Shown here: positions 33,675-41,164 of the stretch, one piece after another | Numbering within the stretch: the stretch's first letter is position 1 | Layout: each line of letters opens with the position of its first letter | NCBI RefSeq assembly: GCF_003990445.1 | Contig: NZ_REEZ01000008.1 | Span: 110,586 to 174,585 of the forward strand | DNA: 64,000 bases | Origin: Pararhodobacter zhoushanensis | GTDB lineage: Bacteria > Pseudomonadota > Alphaproteobacteria > Rhodobacterales > Rhodobacteraceae | Direction: 5' to 3' | Program-made: the position numbers and the translations under genes | Notes under the pieces: model-generated | Seen by the model: the letters and a program-made list of their open reading frames with translations, nothing else | Told to the model about the DNA's origin: nothing | Database searches by the model: none

Positions 33675-33921
33675 GGGGCGCGGCGGCGGTGCTGAACCGG
33701 CGGTGCGATCCGGGGGAAAAAGCCGGTTGATATGTCTCGTGGCTCATAATTTTCATGAGAATTTATGCGCTTCGCTCATATTGACCGCATCCCCTGCGTC
33801 GCCCATCTTCGCGCGCAGACACAGGGCCGCACCCGTGCGCGCCTGACCTGCATTCCCGCAGCACCCTGATTTTCGCCCTGACGCTCTGACGGCGGGGCGC
33901 ATGTTTGCACAAGGCATCGCC
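33675..33921. promoter_or_regulatory. Intergenic region with a weak hairpin and an AT-rich near-palindrome
   Basis: A 7-bp stem AACCGGC/GCCGGTT (33695-33701/33722-33728) could end the TRAP transcript. AATTTTCATGAGAATT (33748-33763) is a near-perfect 16-bp palindrome with one mismatched pair, 160 bp before the MetE-like gene, and may be its operator. Confidence 0.4.
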
Positions 33922-35052
33922 ATGACCCAGTCTTCCCTCACCAATCCCCGCCGCGCCCCGTATCGCGCTGACCATGTCGGCTCGCTTTTGCGCCCCGCCG
34001 CCGTGCAGCAGGCCCGGTCCGCCCATCTGCCGCCCGCCGAACTCCGCGCGATCGAGGATCAGGGCATCCGCGAGCTGGTCGCTCTGCAAAAGGCCACCGG
34101 CCTCAAGGTTTTCACCGATGGCGAGGCGCGCCGCGCCTTCTGGCACTATGATTTCATGGGCCTGCTGACCGGACTGGACATGAAGACCTCGACCCGCTCG
34201 CTCGACTTCAAGACCGAGCACAAGACCCCGCCGATCGAAGCCCATCTGACCGGCCCGCTGGATTTCCCGGCGGATCACCCGATGCTGGAGCATTTCACCT
34301 TTCTCAACGGGTTGCTGAAGCCCGCTGACGGTATCGCGAAAATCTCGATCCCCGGCCCCTCGGCCTGCCATTTCCGTATGGAGCCCGAGAACATCGACTA
34401 CGCGCCCTACCGCGATGAGGCGCTGATGGTTCAGGACATCGCCAAAACCTACAAGAAAGCCGTGCAGGCGTTTTATAACGCGGGTTGCCGCTATCTGCAG
34501 CTGGATGACATCTTCTTCGCGTACCTCGCCGACCCTAAACAGCGCCAAATGCGGCTGGCCAAGGGGCAAGACCCTGACAAGCTGATCGAGACCTACGCCT
34601 GGATGCTCGAGGAAGCGATCAAGGACCGGCCAGCCGATATGGTGATCGGGATGCACATGTGCCGGGGCAACTTCCGCTCGTCGCATGTGGCCGAGGGTGG
34701 CTATGATCTGGCCGCCGATGCGATCTTCAACCGCACGTCGGTGGATGTCTATTTCATGGAATACGACACCGACCGCGCTGGCGGGTTGGAGCCGCTCAAG
34801 CTGCTGCCCAAAGGGCACAAACGGGTGATGGCCGGGTTCATCACCACCAAGACAGGCGAGCTGGAAAGCGCGGACTGGCTGAAATCCAAGTTCGACGAGG
34901 CATCGAAATACGTCGATCTGGATCAGCTGGGCATCGCACCGCAATGCGGCTTTGCGTCGACCGAGCATGGCAATGCGATCACCGAGGACGACGAAAAGCG
35001 CAAGCTGGAACTGGTCGTGCAGACCGCGCAGGCGATCTGGGGCGAGAACTGA
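33922..35052 (+). CDS. MetE-like (cobalamin-independent methionine synthase C-terminal family) methyltransferase
   Basis: A 376-residue single-domain relative of the C-terminal catalytic half of MetE (UROD/MetE-like TIM barrel). It opens YRADHVGSLLRPAAVQQAR, as many short MetE-like proteins do. Possible zinc ligands are in VIGMHMCRGNFRSS and LGIAPQCGFASTEHG, matching the H, C and C positions of MetE. Full MetE is about 750 residues, so this is the short form, whose methyl donor and acceptor are often unknown. ATG 33922 has AAGG 7 bp upstream; ATG 33901 is also in frame. A strong terminator follows. It could accept methyl groups from O-demethylation of methoxyaromatics, but that is speculation. 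Confidence 0.85.
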   Translation: MTQSSLTNPRRAPYRADHVGSLLRPAAVQQARSAHLPPAELRAIEDQGIRELVALQKATGLKVFTDGEARRAFWHYDFMGLLTGLDMKTSTRSLDFKTEHKTPPIEAHLTGPLDFPADHPMLEHFTFLNGLLKPADGIAKISIPGPSACHFRMEPENIDYAPYRDEALMVQDIAKTYKKAVQAFYNAGCRYLQLDDIFFAYLADPKQRQMRLAKGQDPDKLIETYAWMLEEAIKDRPADMVIGMHMCRGNFRSSHVAEGGYDLAADAIFNRTSVDVYFMEYDTDRAGGLEPLKLLPKGHKRVMAGFITTKTGELESADWLKSKFDEASKYVDLDQLGIAPQCGFASTEHGNAITEDDEKRKLELVVQTAQAIWGEN

Positions 35053-35074
35053 CCTCAGCCGCAGGTGATGTGAA

Positions 35075-35103
35075 AGGCGAGCCCAGAGCGGGCTCGCCTT
35101 TTT
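35075..35103 (+). terminator. Rho-independent terminator after the MetE-like gene
   Basis: AGGCGAGCCC (35075-35084) and GGGCTCGCCT (35090-35099) form a perfect 10-bp stem with a 5-nt loop, followed by five Ts (35099-35103). It is the clearest intrinsic terminator in the window. Confidence 0.9.
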
Positions 35104-35479
35104 GCATTCCAGCGCGGCGACGGCGGACAGGTGCATCATGCGCGCAACCGATGCGGGCCAGAGACAGGCATGCCTGTATACCACCGGCGAGAGCCTGCCT
35201 TACGGTTGCCCAGGTGCTGGAGCCCCGTCTGACAGGCGTTGGGGCGGGTTGTAACCGTCGGCGTCATGAGCGCGAGAGACGCCCGGCACCGATACCGACA
35301 GGCACGGGGTGCCTTCTTTCGGAAGTGGCAATCCGCGCGGTCGAATGGGGTTTCCGCGCAACACCGCGTCCGGCGCACCGCACGCCAAGGCTTGACCCCC
35401 CGTCCCGCCGGTCCTATGCGCGCGGCAGCTAGGCTTCGTGCGAAACCCCGCCAGAACTCAATTCAGTTTCGGGGCACGC
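35104..35479. other. Intergenic region upstream of the first TonB receptor
   Basis: No gene is recognised in these 376 bp. The region contains several GC-rich inverted repeats, including GGCATGCC (35168-35175). It must hold the promoter of the siderophore operon. I looked for a cobalamin riboswitch because some fragments were suggestive, but the conserved core is absent. Confidence 0.45.
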
Positions 35480-37438
35480 ATGAACTATTCCACCCTTTCC
35501 GTTTTGGCGCTGTTCGCCGGTCTTGGCACACCGCTTGCTGCGCAGACCGCAGGTCCGGTGCAGCCGGGAACTACCTTTCTGGGTACGATCCGCATCGACA
35601 GCCGCGAGGCGCAGGCGGTGCTGGGCAATTCCGAGATCACGCAAGACGAGATCGAGGCGCTCAACGCCGACTCGATCCGCGATGTCTTTGCCGGGCAGTC
35701 GGCGATTCAGGCCAGTGGCGGCGCGTCGATTGCCACGAATGTCTTCGTCAACGGGTTGGAGGAAAGTCTGCTCGCCGTCACCATCGACGGGGCGCGCCAG
35801 AACAAATCGCCGTTCCACCATTCGGGCAACGTGCTGATCGACCCCGCGCTGCTGCGCCGGGTCGAGATCAGCGCGGGGCTTGCCCCCGCCGATGCCGGGG
35901 CCAATGCCACGGGCGGGTTGATCGCCTATGAGTTTGCCGATGCCAGCGACCTTCTGGCCCCCGGCCAGACCTTCGGTGGTCGTTTCACGCTGGGTGCAGG
36001 GTCGAACGGCGCGGGCATTCGCGCGGGACTGACGGTCTACGGGCTGGCGGGGCGGCTGGAATACCTGCTCAGCGCGACGCGGCAATCGGGTGATCACTAC
36101 GACGACGGATCGGGCACCCCGGTTCTGGGCACCGAGCCCGAACTGCGCAACTATATGGCGCGCTTTGGCTACACCACCGACACCGGCAGTCGCCTGCGTT
36201 TCTCGGCCTCGCAGACCGAGGATACCGGCGAGCGGCTGGCGCAGGCCGGACCGGGCGGGCTGCTGTTCATCCGGCCCGATTTTGCCGGCGTTGTCGGTCG
36301 CCCCAGCGTGCTGGTGACGCCCTATTCGGGGCGCAGCTCGTACACGCTGACGTGGGAAGGGGCTGAGGATGGCGCCTATGACCCCGAGGTGCAGCTAAGC
36401 TACAACCAGCAGCAGCTCGACGGGATCGGCATCTGGGGCGAGAACACCAGCTTCAGCGGCTATGGCGAAAACGTCTTTCACCTGCCCAACGGCACCGTGA
36501 CGGCGGGCGTCGATTTCTTCCGCGAGCGGGCGAATGGCTTTGGCCGGGGCACGGGTGCCTATGGCGACAGCGGGAACGAGCGTTTGTCGAGCATCGGGCT
36601 TTATGCCCAGTCGCGTCAGGATCTGACCGATCGCGTCTCGGTTTCCTATGGCGCGCGTTATGACTGGCAGCGGTTCACCGGGGCCGATGGCACCGAGTTC
36701 CGCGACAGCGGTGCCAGCGTCAACGCTTCGCTCGACTATATCCTCAGCGACACGCTGACCTTCAACGCGGGTGCCGCCTCGACCTTTGGCGGGTTCGAGC
36801 TGGGTGAGGCAGCGCTGATCAATTTCGGCGGGGCGTGGGACTACACCGGCTTTCGCGCTTCGCAATCGCGCGCCGCACGGGTGGGTCTGCGCTATCAGGA
36901 AGGGCGCTGGACCGCATCGGGCGCGCTGTTTTACACGGAAATCAACAACATCGCCGCGGTGCTGCCGGAATCGGGTGCGCGGGGTCAGTTGACGGATGTG
37001 GTAAGCCGGGGGGTCGACACCTCGTTCGGCTATGAGGGCGATCGCCTCTATGCGCGGGTGAACCTGACCTATGCCGATGTGCAGGCCAATGGCAGCGACA
37101 TCGCCACGACCGCCTATTATCTGGGCCGCCCGGTGGGCAGCCTTGCCGGGCTGGAACTGGGCTATACGCTGAACGACCAGTGGACGGTCGGCGGCTCGGC
37201 TCAGGTGGCGTTCGAGAACGCGCTCGAGACCGTGACCCTGCCCAGCTATGAGGTGGTGAACCTTTTCGCGACATGGCGTCCGGCGCAATACAGCGGTTTG
37301 CAGGTGCGTTTCGACGTCGAGAACCTGTTCGACCGCACCTATGCCAGCCGCAGCTCGGACGGGATCGGCCTGCCGAACGTGGTGCCGCTGACCGAGCCGG
37401 GGCGCACCTTCCGCATCACTGCCGCACTGGAATTCTGA
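35480..37438 (+). CDS. TonB-dependent outer-membrane receptor
   Basis: A 652-residue TonB-dependent receptor. A signal peptide ends at about residue 19 (PLAA). TTFLGTIRIDS just after it is a candidate TonB box. The plug includes IRDVFAGQSAIQASGGASIATNVFVNGLEESLLAVTIDGARQ and LLRRVEISAGLAPADAGANATGGLIAYEF. The beta barrel ends EPGRTFRITAALEF with the terminal Phe needed for outer-membrane insertion; VRFDVENLFDRTYASR is the usual late-barrel motif. ATG 35480 begins the signal peptide. It heads the siderophore ABC operon and should import an iron complex. Confidence 0.9.
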   Translation: MNYSTLSVLALFAGLGTPLAAQTAGPVQPGTTFLGTIRIDSREAQAVLGNSEITQDEIEALNADSIRDVFAGQSAIQASGGASIATNVFVNGLEESLLAVTIDGARQNKSPFHHSGNVLIDPALLRRVEISAGLAPADAGANATGGLIAYEFADASDLLAPGQTFGGRFTLGAGSNGAGIRAGLTVYGLAGRLEYLLSATRQSGDHYDDGSGTPVLGTEPELRNYMARFGYTTDTGSRLRFSASQTEDTGERLAQAGPGGLLFIRPDFAGVVGRPSVLVTPYSGRSSYTLTWEGAEDGAYDPEVQLSYNQQQLDGIGIWGENTSFSGYGENVFHLPNGTVTAGVDFFRERANGFGRGTGAYGDSGNERLSSIGLYAQSRQDLTDRVSVSYGARYDWQRFTGADGTEFRDSGASVNASLDYILSDTLTFNAGAASTFGGFELGEAALINFGGAWDYTGFRASQSRAARVGLRYQEGRWTASGALFYTEINNIAAVLPESGARGQLTDVVSRGVDTSFGYEGDRLYARVNLTYADVQANGSDIATTAYYLGRPVGSLAGLELGYTLNDQWTVGGSAQVAFENALETVTLPSYEVVNLFATWRPAQYSGLQVRFDVENLFDRTYASRSSDGIGLPNVVPLTEPGRTFRITAALEF

Positions 37439-37444
37439 TGCCGC

Positions 37445-37473
37445 GCGGGGAAGGGCTTGCCGCCTTTCCCCGC
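37445..37473. terminator. Intercistronic hairpin between receptor and binding-protein genes
   Basis: GCGGGGAAGG (37445-37454) pairs with CCTTTCCCCGC (37463-37473) with a one-base bulge. It may partly terminate or stabilise the receptor transcript before the periplasmic gene. Confidence 0.5.
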
Positions 37474-37500
37474 CTTGCCATCCTTTGTTGGAGACCCCTT

Positions 37501-38403
37501 ATGTTGCGTATTCTCACCCTTGCAACCGTTACGCTGACCAGCTCCGCCGCCCTCGCTCAGACGGTGACTGTGCAGACCGCTGCCGGAACAGTCGCGGTTG
37601 CCACGAACCCGGAACGCGTGGTCGCGCTGGACCTTGCCGCCATCGACACCCTGCACGCCTTGGGCGTGTCGCTGGACGGCGTGCCCGATTTCACCCCGCC
37701 CGCTTATCTGCGCGCGGCGATGGCGGGGGTGCCCACCGTCGGCACCCTGTTCGAGCCGGACTTCGAGGCGCTGGCCTCCATGGCCCCTGATCTGATCATC
37801 GCCGGTGGTCGCTCGCAGGCGCGGGTCGCGCCGCTGTCGCGCATCGCGCCCACGTTGGACATGACGATCACCGGGGCCGATGTGCTGACGCAGGCACAGG
37901 ACCGGCTTGCCGCCTACGGCGCGCTCTTTTCGCATGGAGCGCAGGCCGCATTGCTGGCCGAGGCACTGAGCGCCGACCTAGCCACCGCCCGCGCTGCCGT
38001 TGCGGGAAAAGGCGCGGCGCTGATCCTGATGACCAACGGCGGCACCGTGTCGGCTTACGGCGATGACAGCCGCTTTGGCTGGCTCCACAGCGCCACCGGG
38101 CTGCCCGAAGCCTATCCCGCCATCACCGCCGAAAACCACGGCGAGGCGGTCTCGTTCGAGTTCATCGCCGAGGTCAATCCTGATTGGCTGCTGGTCATCG
38201 ACCGGGGCGCGGCCATCGGGCAGGCGGGCGAAGCCGCCGCCGCCACGCTGGACAACCCGCTGGTGATGGGCACCACGGCGGGGCAACGCGGGCAGATCGT
38301 CTATCTCGACAGCGCGGCGCTGTATCTGGCGGCGGGCGGGGTGCAGGCGACACGGCTGATCCTGAACCAGCTGGCCGACGCCTTCACCGCCGCAGGCGAC
38401 TGA
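37501..38403 (+). CDS. Periplasmic siderophore-binding protein (FatB/CeuE-like)
   Basis: A 300-residue type III periplasmic binding protein. A signal peptide ends at residue 19 (AALA). NPERVVALDLAAIDTLHALGVSLDGVP, PTVGTLFEPDFEALASMAPDLIIAGGRS and LSRIAPTLDMTITG follow the FatB/CeuE (catecholate/petrobactin-type) pattern closely. It should pass ferric siderophore from the outer-membrane receptor to the permease pair downstream. ATG 37501 has GGAG about 9 bp upstream. The first permease starts 4 bp after its stop. Confidence 0.88.
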   Translation: MLRILTLATVTLTSSAALAQTVTVQTAAGTVAVATNPERVVALDLAAIDTLHALGVSLDGVPDFTPPAYLRAAMAGVPTVGTLFEPDFEALASMAPDLIIAGGRSQARVAPLSRIAPTLDMTITGADVLTQAQDRLAAYGALFSHGAQAALLAEALSADLATARAAVAGKGAALILMTNGGTVSAYGDDSRFGWLHSATGLPEAYPAITAENHGEAVSFEFIAEVNPDWLLVIDRGAAIGQAGEAAAATLDNPLVMGTTAGQRGQIVYLDSAALYLAAGGVQATRLILNQLADAFTAAGD

Positions 38404-38407
38404 CGCC

Positions 38408-39352
38408 GTGCCCCGTCTGGCCCTGATCTGCCTTGGGCTGGGGCTGCTGGCGCTTGTCAGCCTGGGCCTTGGCGCGACCAACCTGTTTTCCGGCCCGCTC
38501 GACAGCGGGATGGTGCTGGCGGTCAGCCGCCTGCCGCGCACGCTGGCGGCGATGCTGGCCGGAGCAGGCTTGGCGCTGGCCGGGGTGGTGATCCAGCAGA
38601 CGGTGCAGAACCGGCTGGTCGAGCCGGGCCTGACCGGCACCCCCGAAGCGGCGATGCTGGGGCTGCTGGCGGTGACGCTGTGGGCACCCGGCGCGCCGGT
38701 CGGGGTCAAGATGGGCATCGCCGCGCTGGCCGCGCTGGTCGGCACGGCGGGATTCTTCGCGCTGTCACGGCATGTGCCGCGACGCGATCCGATGCTGTTG
38801 CCGCTAGTCGGGCTGATCTATGCGGGCATTCTGGGCGCAGCGGCGCTGGGGCTGGCCTGGGCGACGGACCTTTTGCAATACGTGTCGATCTGGCGCTCGG
38901 GCGATTTTTCCGGTGTGCTGCGCGGGCGGTACGAACTGTTGTGGATCATCGCAGGATTGGCCGTGCTGCTCTATGTGCTGGCTGACCGCATCACCCTGCT
39001 GGGGCTGGGCGAGGCACAGGCCCGCGCGCTGGGGCTGAACTGGCGGCAGACGGTGTTGCTGGGGCTGGGCATCGTCGCGCTGGCGACGGCAGTGATCGTG
39101 GTCACCGTGGGCGCGATGCCCTTTGTCGGGCTGGTCGTGCCCAACATCGTGTCGCGGCTGTGGGGCGACAATCTGCGTCGCAACCTGCCCCTGATCGCCG
39201 CGATGGGCGCGGGGTTTGTGCTGGGTGCGGATATTCTGGGCCGCGTGCTGCGCTGGCCGTATGAGATCCCGGCAGCCACGGTCTTTGCCGTTCTGGGCGC
39301 GGGCCTGTTCCTGTGGCTGATCCATGCGCCGCGAGGCCGCCATGGCCGGTAA
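38408..39352 (+). CDS. Ferric siderophore ABC transporter permease 1 (FecCD family)
   Basis: A 314-residue permease with about nine hydrophobic segments. Features are RLPRTLAAMLAGAGLALAGVVIQQTVQNRLVEPGLTGTPEAAMLG near the N-terminus, LGLGEAQARALGLN and VTVGAMPFVGLVVPNIVSRLWG, all FecCD/BtuC hallmarks. GTG 38408 lies just after the binding-protein gene. It overlaps the second permease by 11 bp and forms a heterodimer with it. Confidence 0.88.
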   Translation: MPRLALICLGLGLLALVSLGLGATNLFSGPLDSGMVLAVSRLPRTLAAMLAGAGLALAGVVIQQTVQNRLVEPGLTGTPEAAMLGLLAVTLWAPGAPVGVKMGIAALAALVGTAGFFALSRHVPRRDPMLLPLVGLIYAGILGAAALGLAWATDLLQYVSIWRSGDFSGVLRGRYELLWIIAGLAVLLYVLADRITLLGLGEAQARALGLNWRQTVLLGLGIVALATAVIVVTVGAMPFVGLVVPNIVSRLWGDNLRRNLPLIAAMGAGFVLGADILGRVLRWPYEIPAATVFAVLGAGLFLWLIHAPRGRHGR

Positions 39353-40286
39353 CCGCCTGATCGCGCTGGCGTTAGGCCTGTTGGCACTTTGTGCGCTGCT
39401 GCTGCTGTGGCAGTTGCGCGCGCCTTACGGGTTCATTCTGGAACTGCGCGGCGTGAAGCTGGCAGCGCTGGTGATGGTCGGCGCGGCCACCGGGGCGGCG
39501 ACGATCGTGTTTCAGACGCTGGTGGGCAACCGACTGCTGACCCCCGGTATCGTCGGCTTCGACGCGCTCTATCTGTTCCTGCAAGCGCTGCTGGTTTTCA
39601 CGCTGGGGGCCAGCGTACTGGCCAGCATCCCCGCCGGGCTGAGCTTTCTGGCCGAGACGGCGGTGATGATGGGGGCCGCGATGCTGCTCTTTGGCCTGTT
39701 CCTGCGCAAGGGTAGCGATGATCTGATCAAGCTGGTGCTGACGGCGGTCATTTTGGGTGTGTTGCTGCGCGGGCTGGAATCGCTGGTGCTGCGGCTGCTC
39801 GATCCGTCAGAATTCGCCGTGGTGCAGCAGGCTGGGGTTGCCAGTTTTGGCGCGGTCGAGGCGGTACAACTGCTGCCCGCCGGTCTGGCGTTGTCGCTCG
39901 CGCTTGCCGCTTCGCTGTGGCTGGCACCGGCGCTGGATCTTGCCGCGCTGGGTCGGACCGCCGCGCGCAGTCTGGGACTGCGCCATGACCGGCTGGTGAT
40001 GCAAGGACTGGCGCTGGTCGCGGTGCTGGTCTCGGTCTCGACGGCGCTTGTCGGGCCGGTGACGTTTCTGGGGCTGCTGGCGGCCAGTCTGGCGCGGGCG
40101 CTGATCCCCAGCGCGCGCCATTCGGTGCTGATCCCGGCCAGCGCGCTGATGGGCGCGGCCATTCTGGTGCTGGGCCAGTTCGTGTTCGAGCGGCTTCTGG
40201 GCCAGCAGGCGGCACTGTCCGTCGTCATCGAATTCGTGGGTGGGCTGGTGTTTCTGGCCCTTGTCTTGAGGAGACGCACGGCATGA
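39342..40286 (+). CDS. Ferric siderophore ABC transporter permease 2 (FecCD family)
   Basis: A 314-residue FecCD-type permease. Features are RGVKLAALVMVGAATGAATIVFQTLVGNRLLTPGIVGFDALYLFLQ and VGPVTFLGLLAASLARALIPSARHS. ATG 39342 is preferred, with GAGG about 6 bp upstream; ATG 39324 is in frame. Its stop overlaps the ATPase start by four bases. Using two different permease genes matches FatCD/CeuBC-type importers. Confidence 0.88.
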   Translation: MAGNRLIALALGLLALCALLLLWQLRAPYGFILELRGVKLAALVMVGAATGAATIVFQTLVGNRLLTPGIVGFDALYLFLQALLVFTLGASVLASIPAGLSFLAETAVMMGAAMLLFGLFLRKGSDDLIKLVLTAVILGVLLRGLESLVLRLLDPSEFAVVQQAGVASFGAVEAVQLLPAGLALSLALAASLWLAPALDLAALGRTAARSLGLRHDRLVMQGLALVAVLVSVSTALVGPVTFLGLLAASLARALIPSARHSVLIPASALMGAAILVLGQFVFERLLGQQAALSVVIEFVGGLVFLALVLRRRTA

Positions 40287-41035
40287 TCGAGATCGAGGGC
40301 CTGACCCTGACACGCGGCACGCTGCGGGTTCTGGACGATGTGACGCTGACCCTGCCGGCGGGCGGGGTCACGGCGATCATCGGACCCAACGGGGCGGGGA
40401 AATCCACGCTGCTCAACTGCCTTGCCGGGCTGATCACCCCCGACGCCGGGACGGTGCGCATCGACGACGCGGATATCCACCGCCTGCGCGAGCCTGAGCG
40501 CGCCTTGCGCCTGTCGCTGCTGCCGCAGGGCCAGACCGTCGTGCCGCGCCTGTCGGTGCGCGAGCTGGTCAGCTTTGGCCGCTGGCCGCATCATCGCGGG
40601 CGCCCGGGGCCTGAGGACCGCGCGCTGGTCGAGGCGGCGTTGGCGCGTTTCGCGCTGATTCCGCTGGCCGAGCGGCTGGTTGAGGAACTGTCAGGCGGCC
40701 AGCGCCAGCGGGTGCTGGTGGCGATGGCCTTTGCGCAGGCGACGCCGTGGATGCTGCTGGACGAGCCGCTGGCGGCGCTGGATCCGCGCCACGCCCGCGA
40801 CATCATGGAACGCTTGCACGAGGTCGCCGCGAGCGGGCGTTCCGTGCTGCTGGTCGTACATGATCTGGCCATCGCTGCGCGCTATGCGCAATCGTGCATC
40901 TGCATGAAGAACGGCCGGATTCTGGCCGCCGGGCCTTGGGAGCAGACCGTTACAAGCGATCTGCTGAGCACGCTTTACGACACGCCGCTACGGCTGGCGG
41001 ATGTTGAGGGGCAGCGGATTATTCTGGCGGGCTGA
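40283..41035 (+). CDS. Ferric siderophore ABC transporter ATP-binding protein
   Basis: A 250-residue ATPase. Walker A GPNGAGKSTLLN, signature LSGGQRQRVLVAMAFAQ, Walker B WMLLDEPLAALD and switch His VVHDLAIAARYA are visible. Starts ATGA over the permease stop. It completes the receptor-SBP-permease-permease-ATPase operon. A second receptor follows after a 129-bp control region. Confidence 0.92.
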   Translation: MIEIEGLTLTRGTLRVLDDVTLTLPAGGVTAIIGPNGAGKSTLLNCLAGLITPDAGTVRIDDADIHRLREPERALRLSLLPQGQTVVPRLSVRELVSFGRWPHHRGRPGPEDRALVEAALARFALIPLAERLVEELSGGQRQRVLVAMAFAQATPWMLLDEPLAALDPRHARDIMERLHEVAASGRSVLLVVHDLAIAARYAQSCICMKNGRILAAGPWEQTVTSDLLSTLYDTPLRLADVEGQRIILAG

Positions 41036-41074
41036 CAGAGGGGGAAACCGCGAGAACTCCTCATTTTTCAGATG

Positions 41075-41090
41075 ACATGCAATTGCATGT
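41075..41090. promoter_or_regulatory. 16-bp perfect palindrome before the second TonB receptor
   Basis: ACATGCAATTGCATGT (41075-41090) is perfectly symmetric and lies 75 bp before the receptor ribosome binding site. Further TGCATG fragments (41099-41104) follow. Its size and AT-rich centre fit a MarR-type or iron-responsive operator; the MarR gene at 43173-43646 is the nearest regulator. Confidence 0.6.
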
Positions 41091-41164
41091 AATGCCGCTG
41101 CATGCTAACCGCACCCTCAGCCAAGACCCTGTCTGAGCCATCAACCCCGTTAACGGAGGCCCCG

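Noticed and set aside
35130-35400. Possible cobalamin riboswitch before the first TonB receptor
   Set aside because: A GGTGCC-like start was seen, but the conserved GCCACTG and the B12-box core were not, and the operon is of FatB/CeuE siderophore type.
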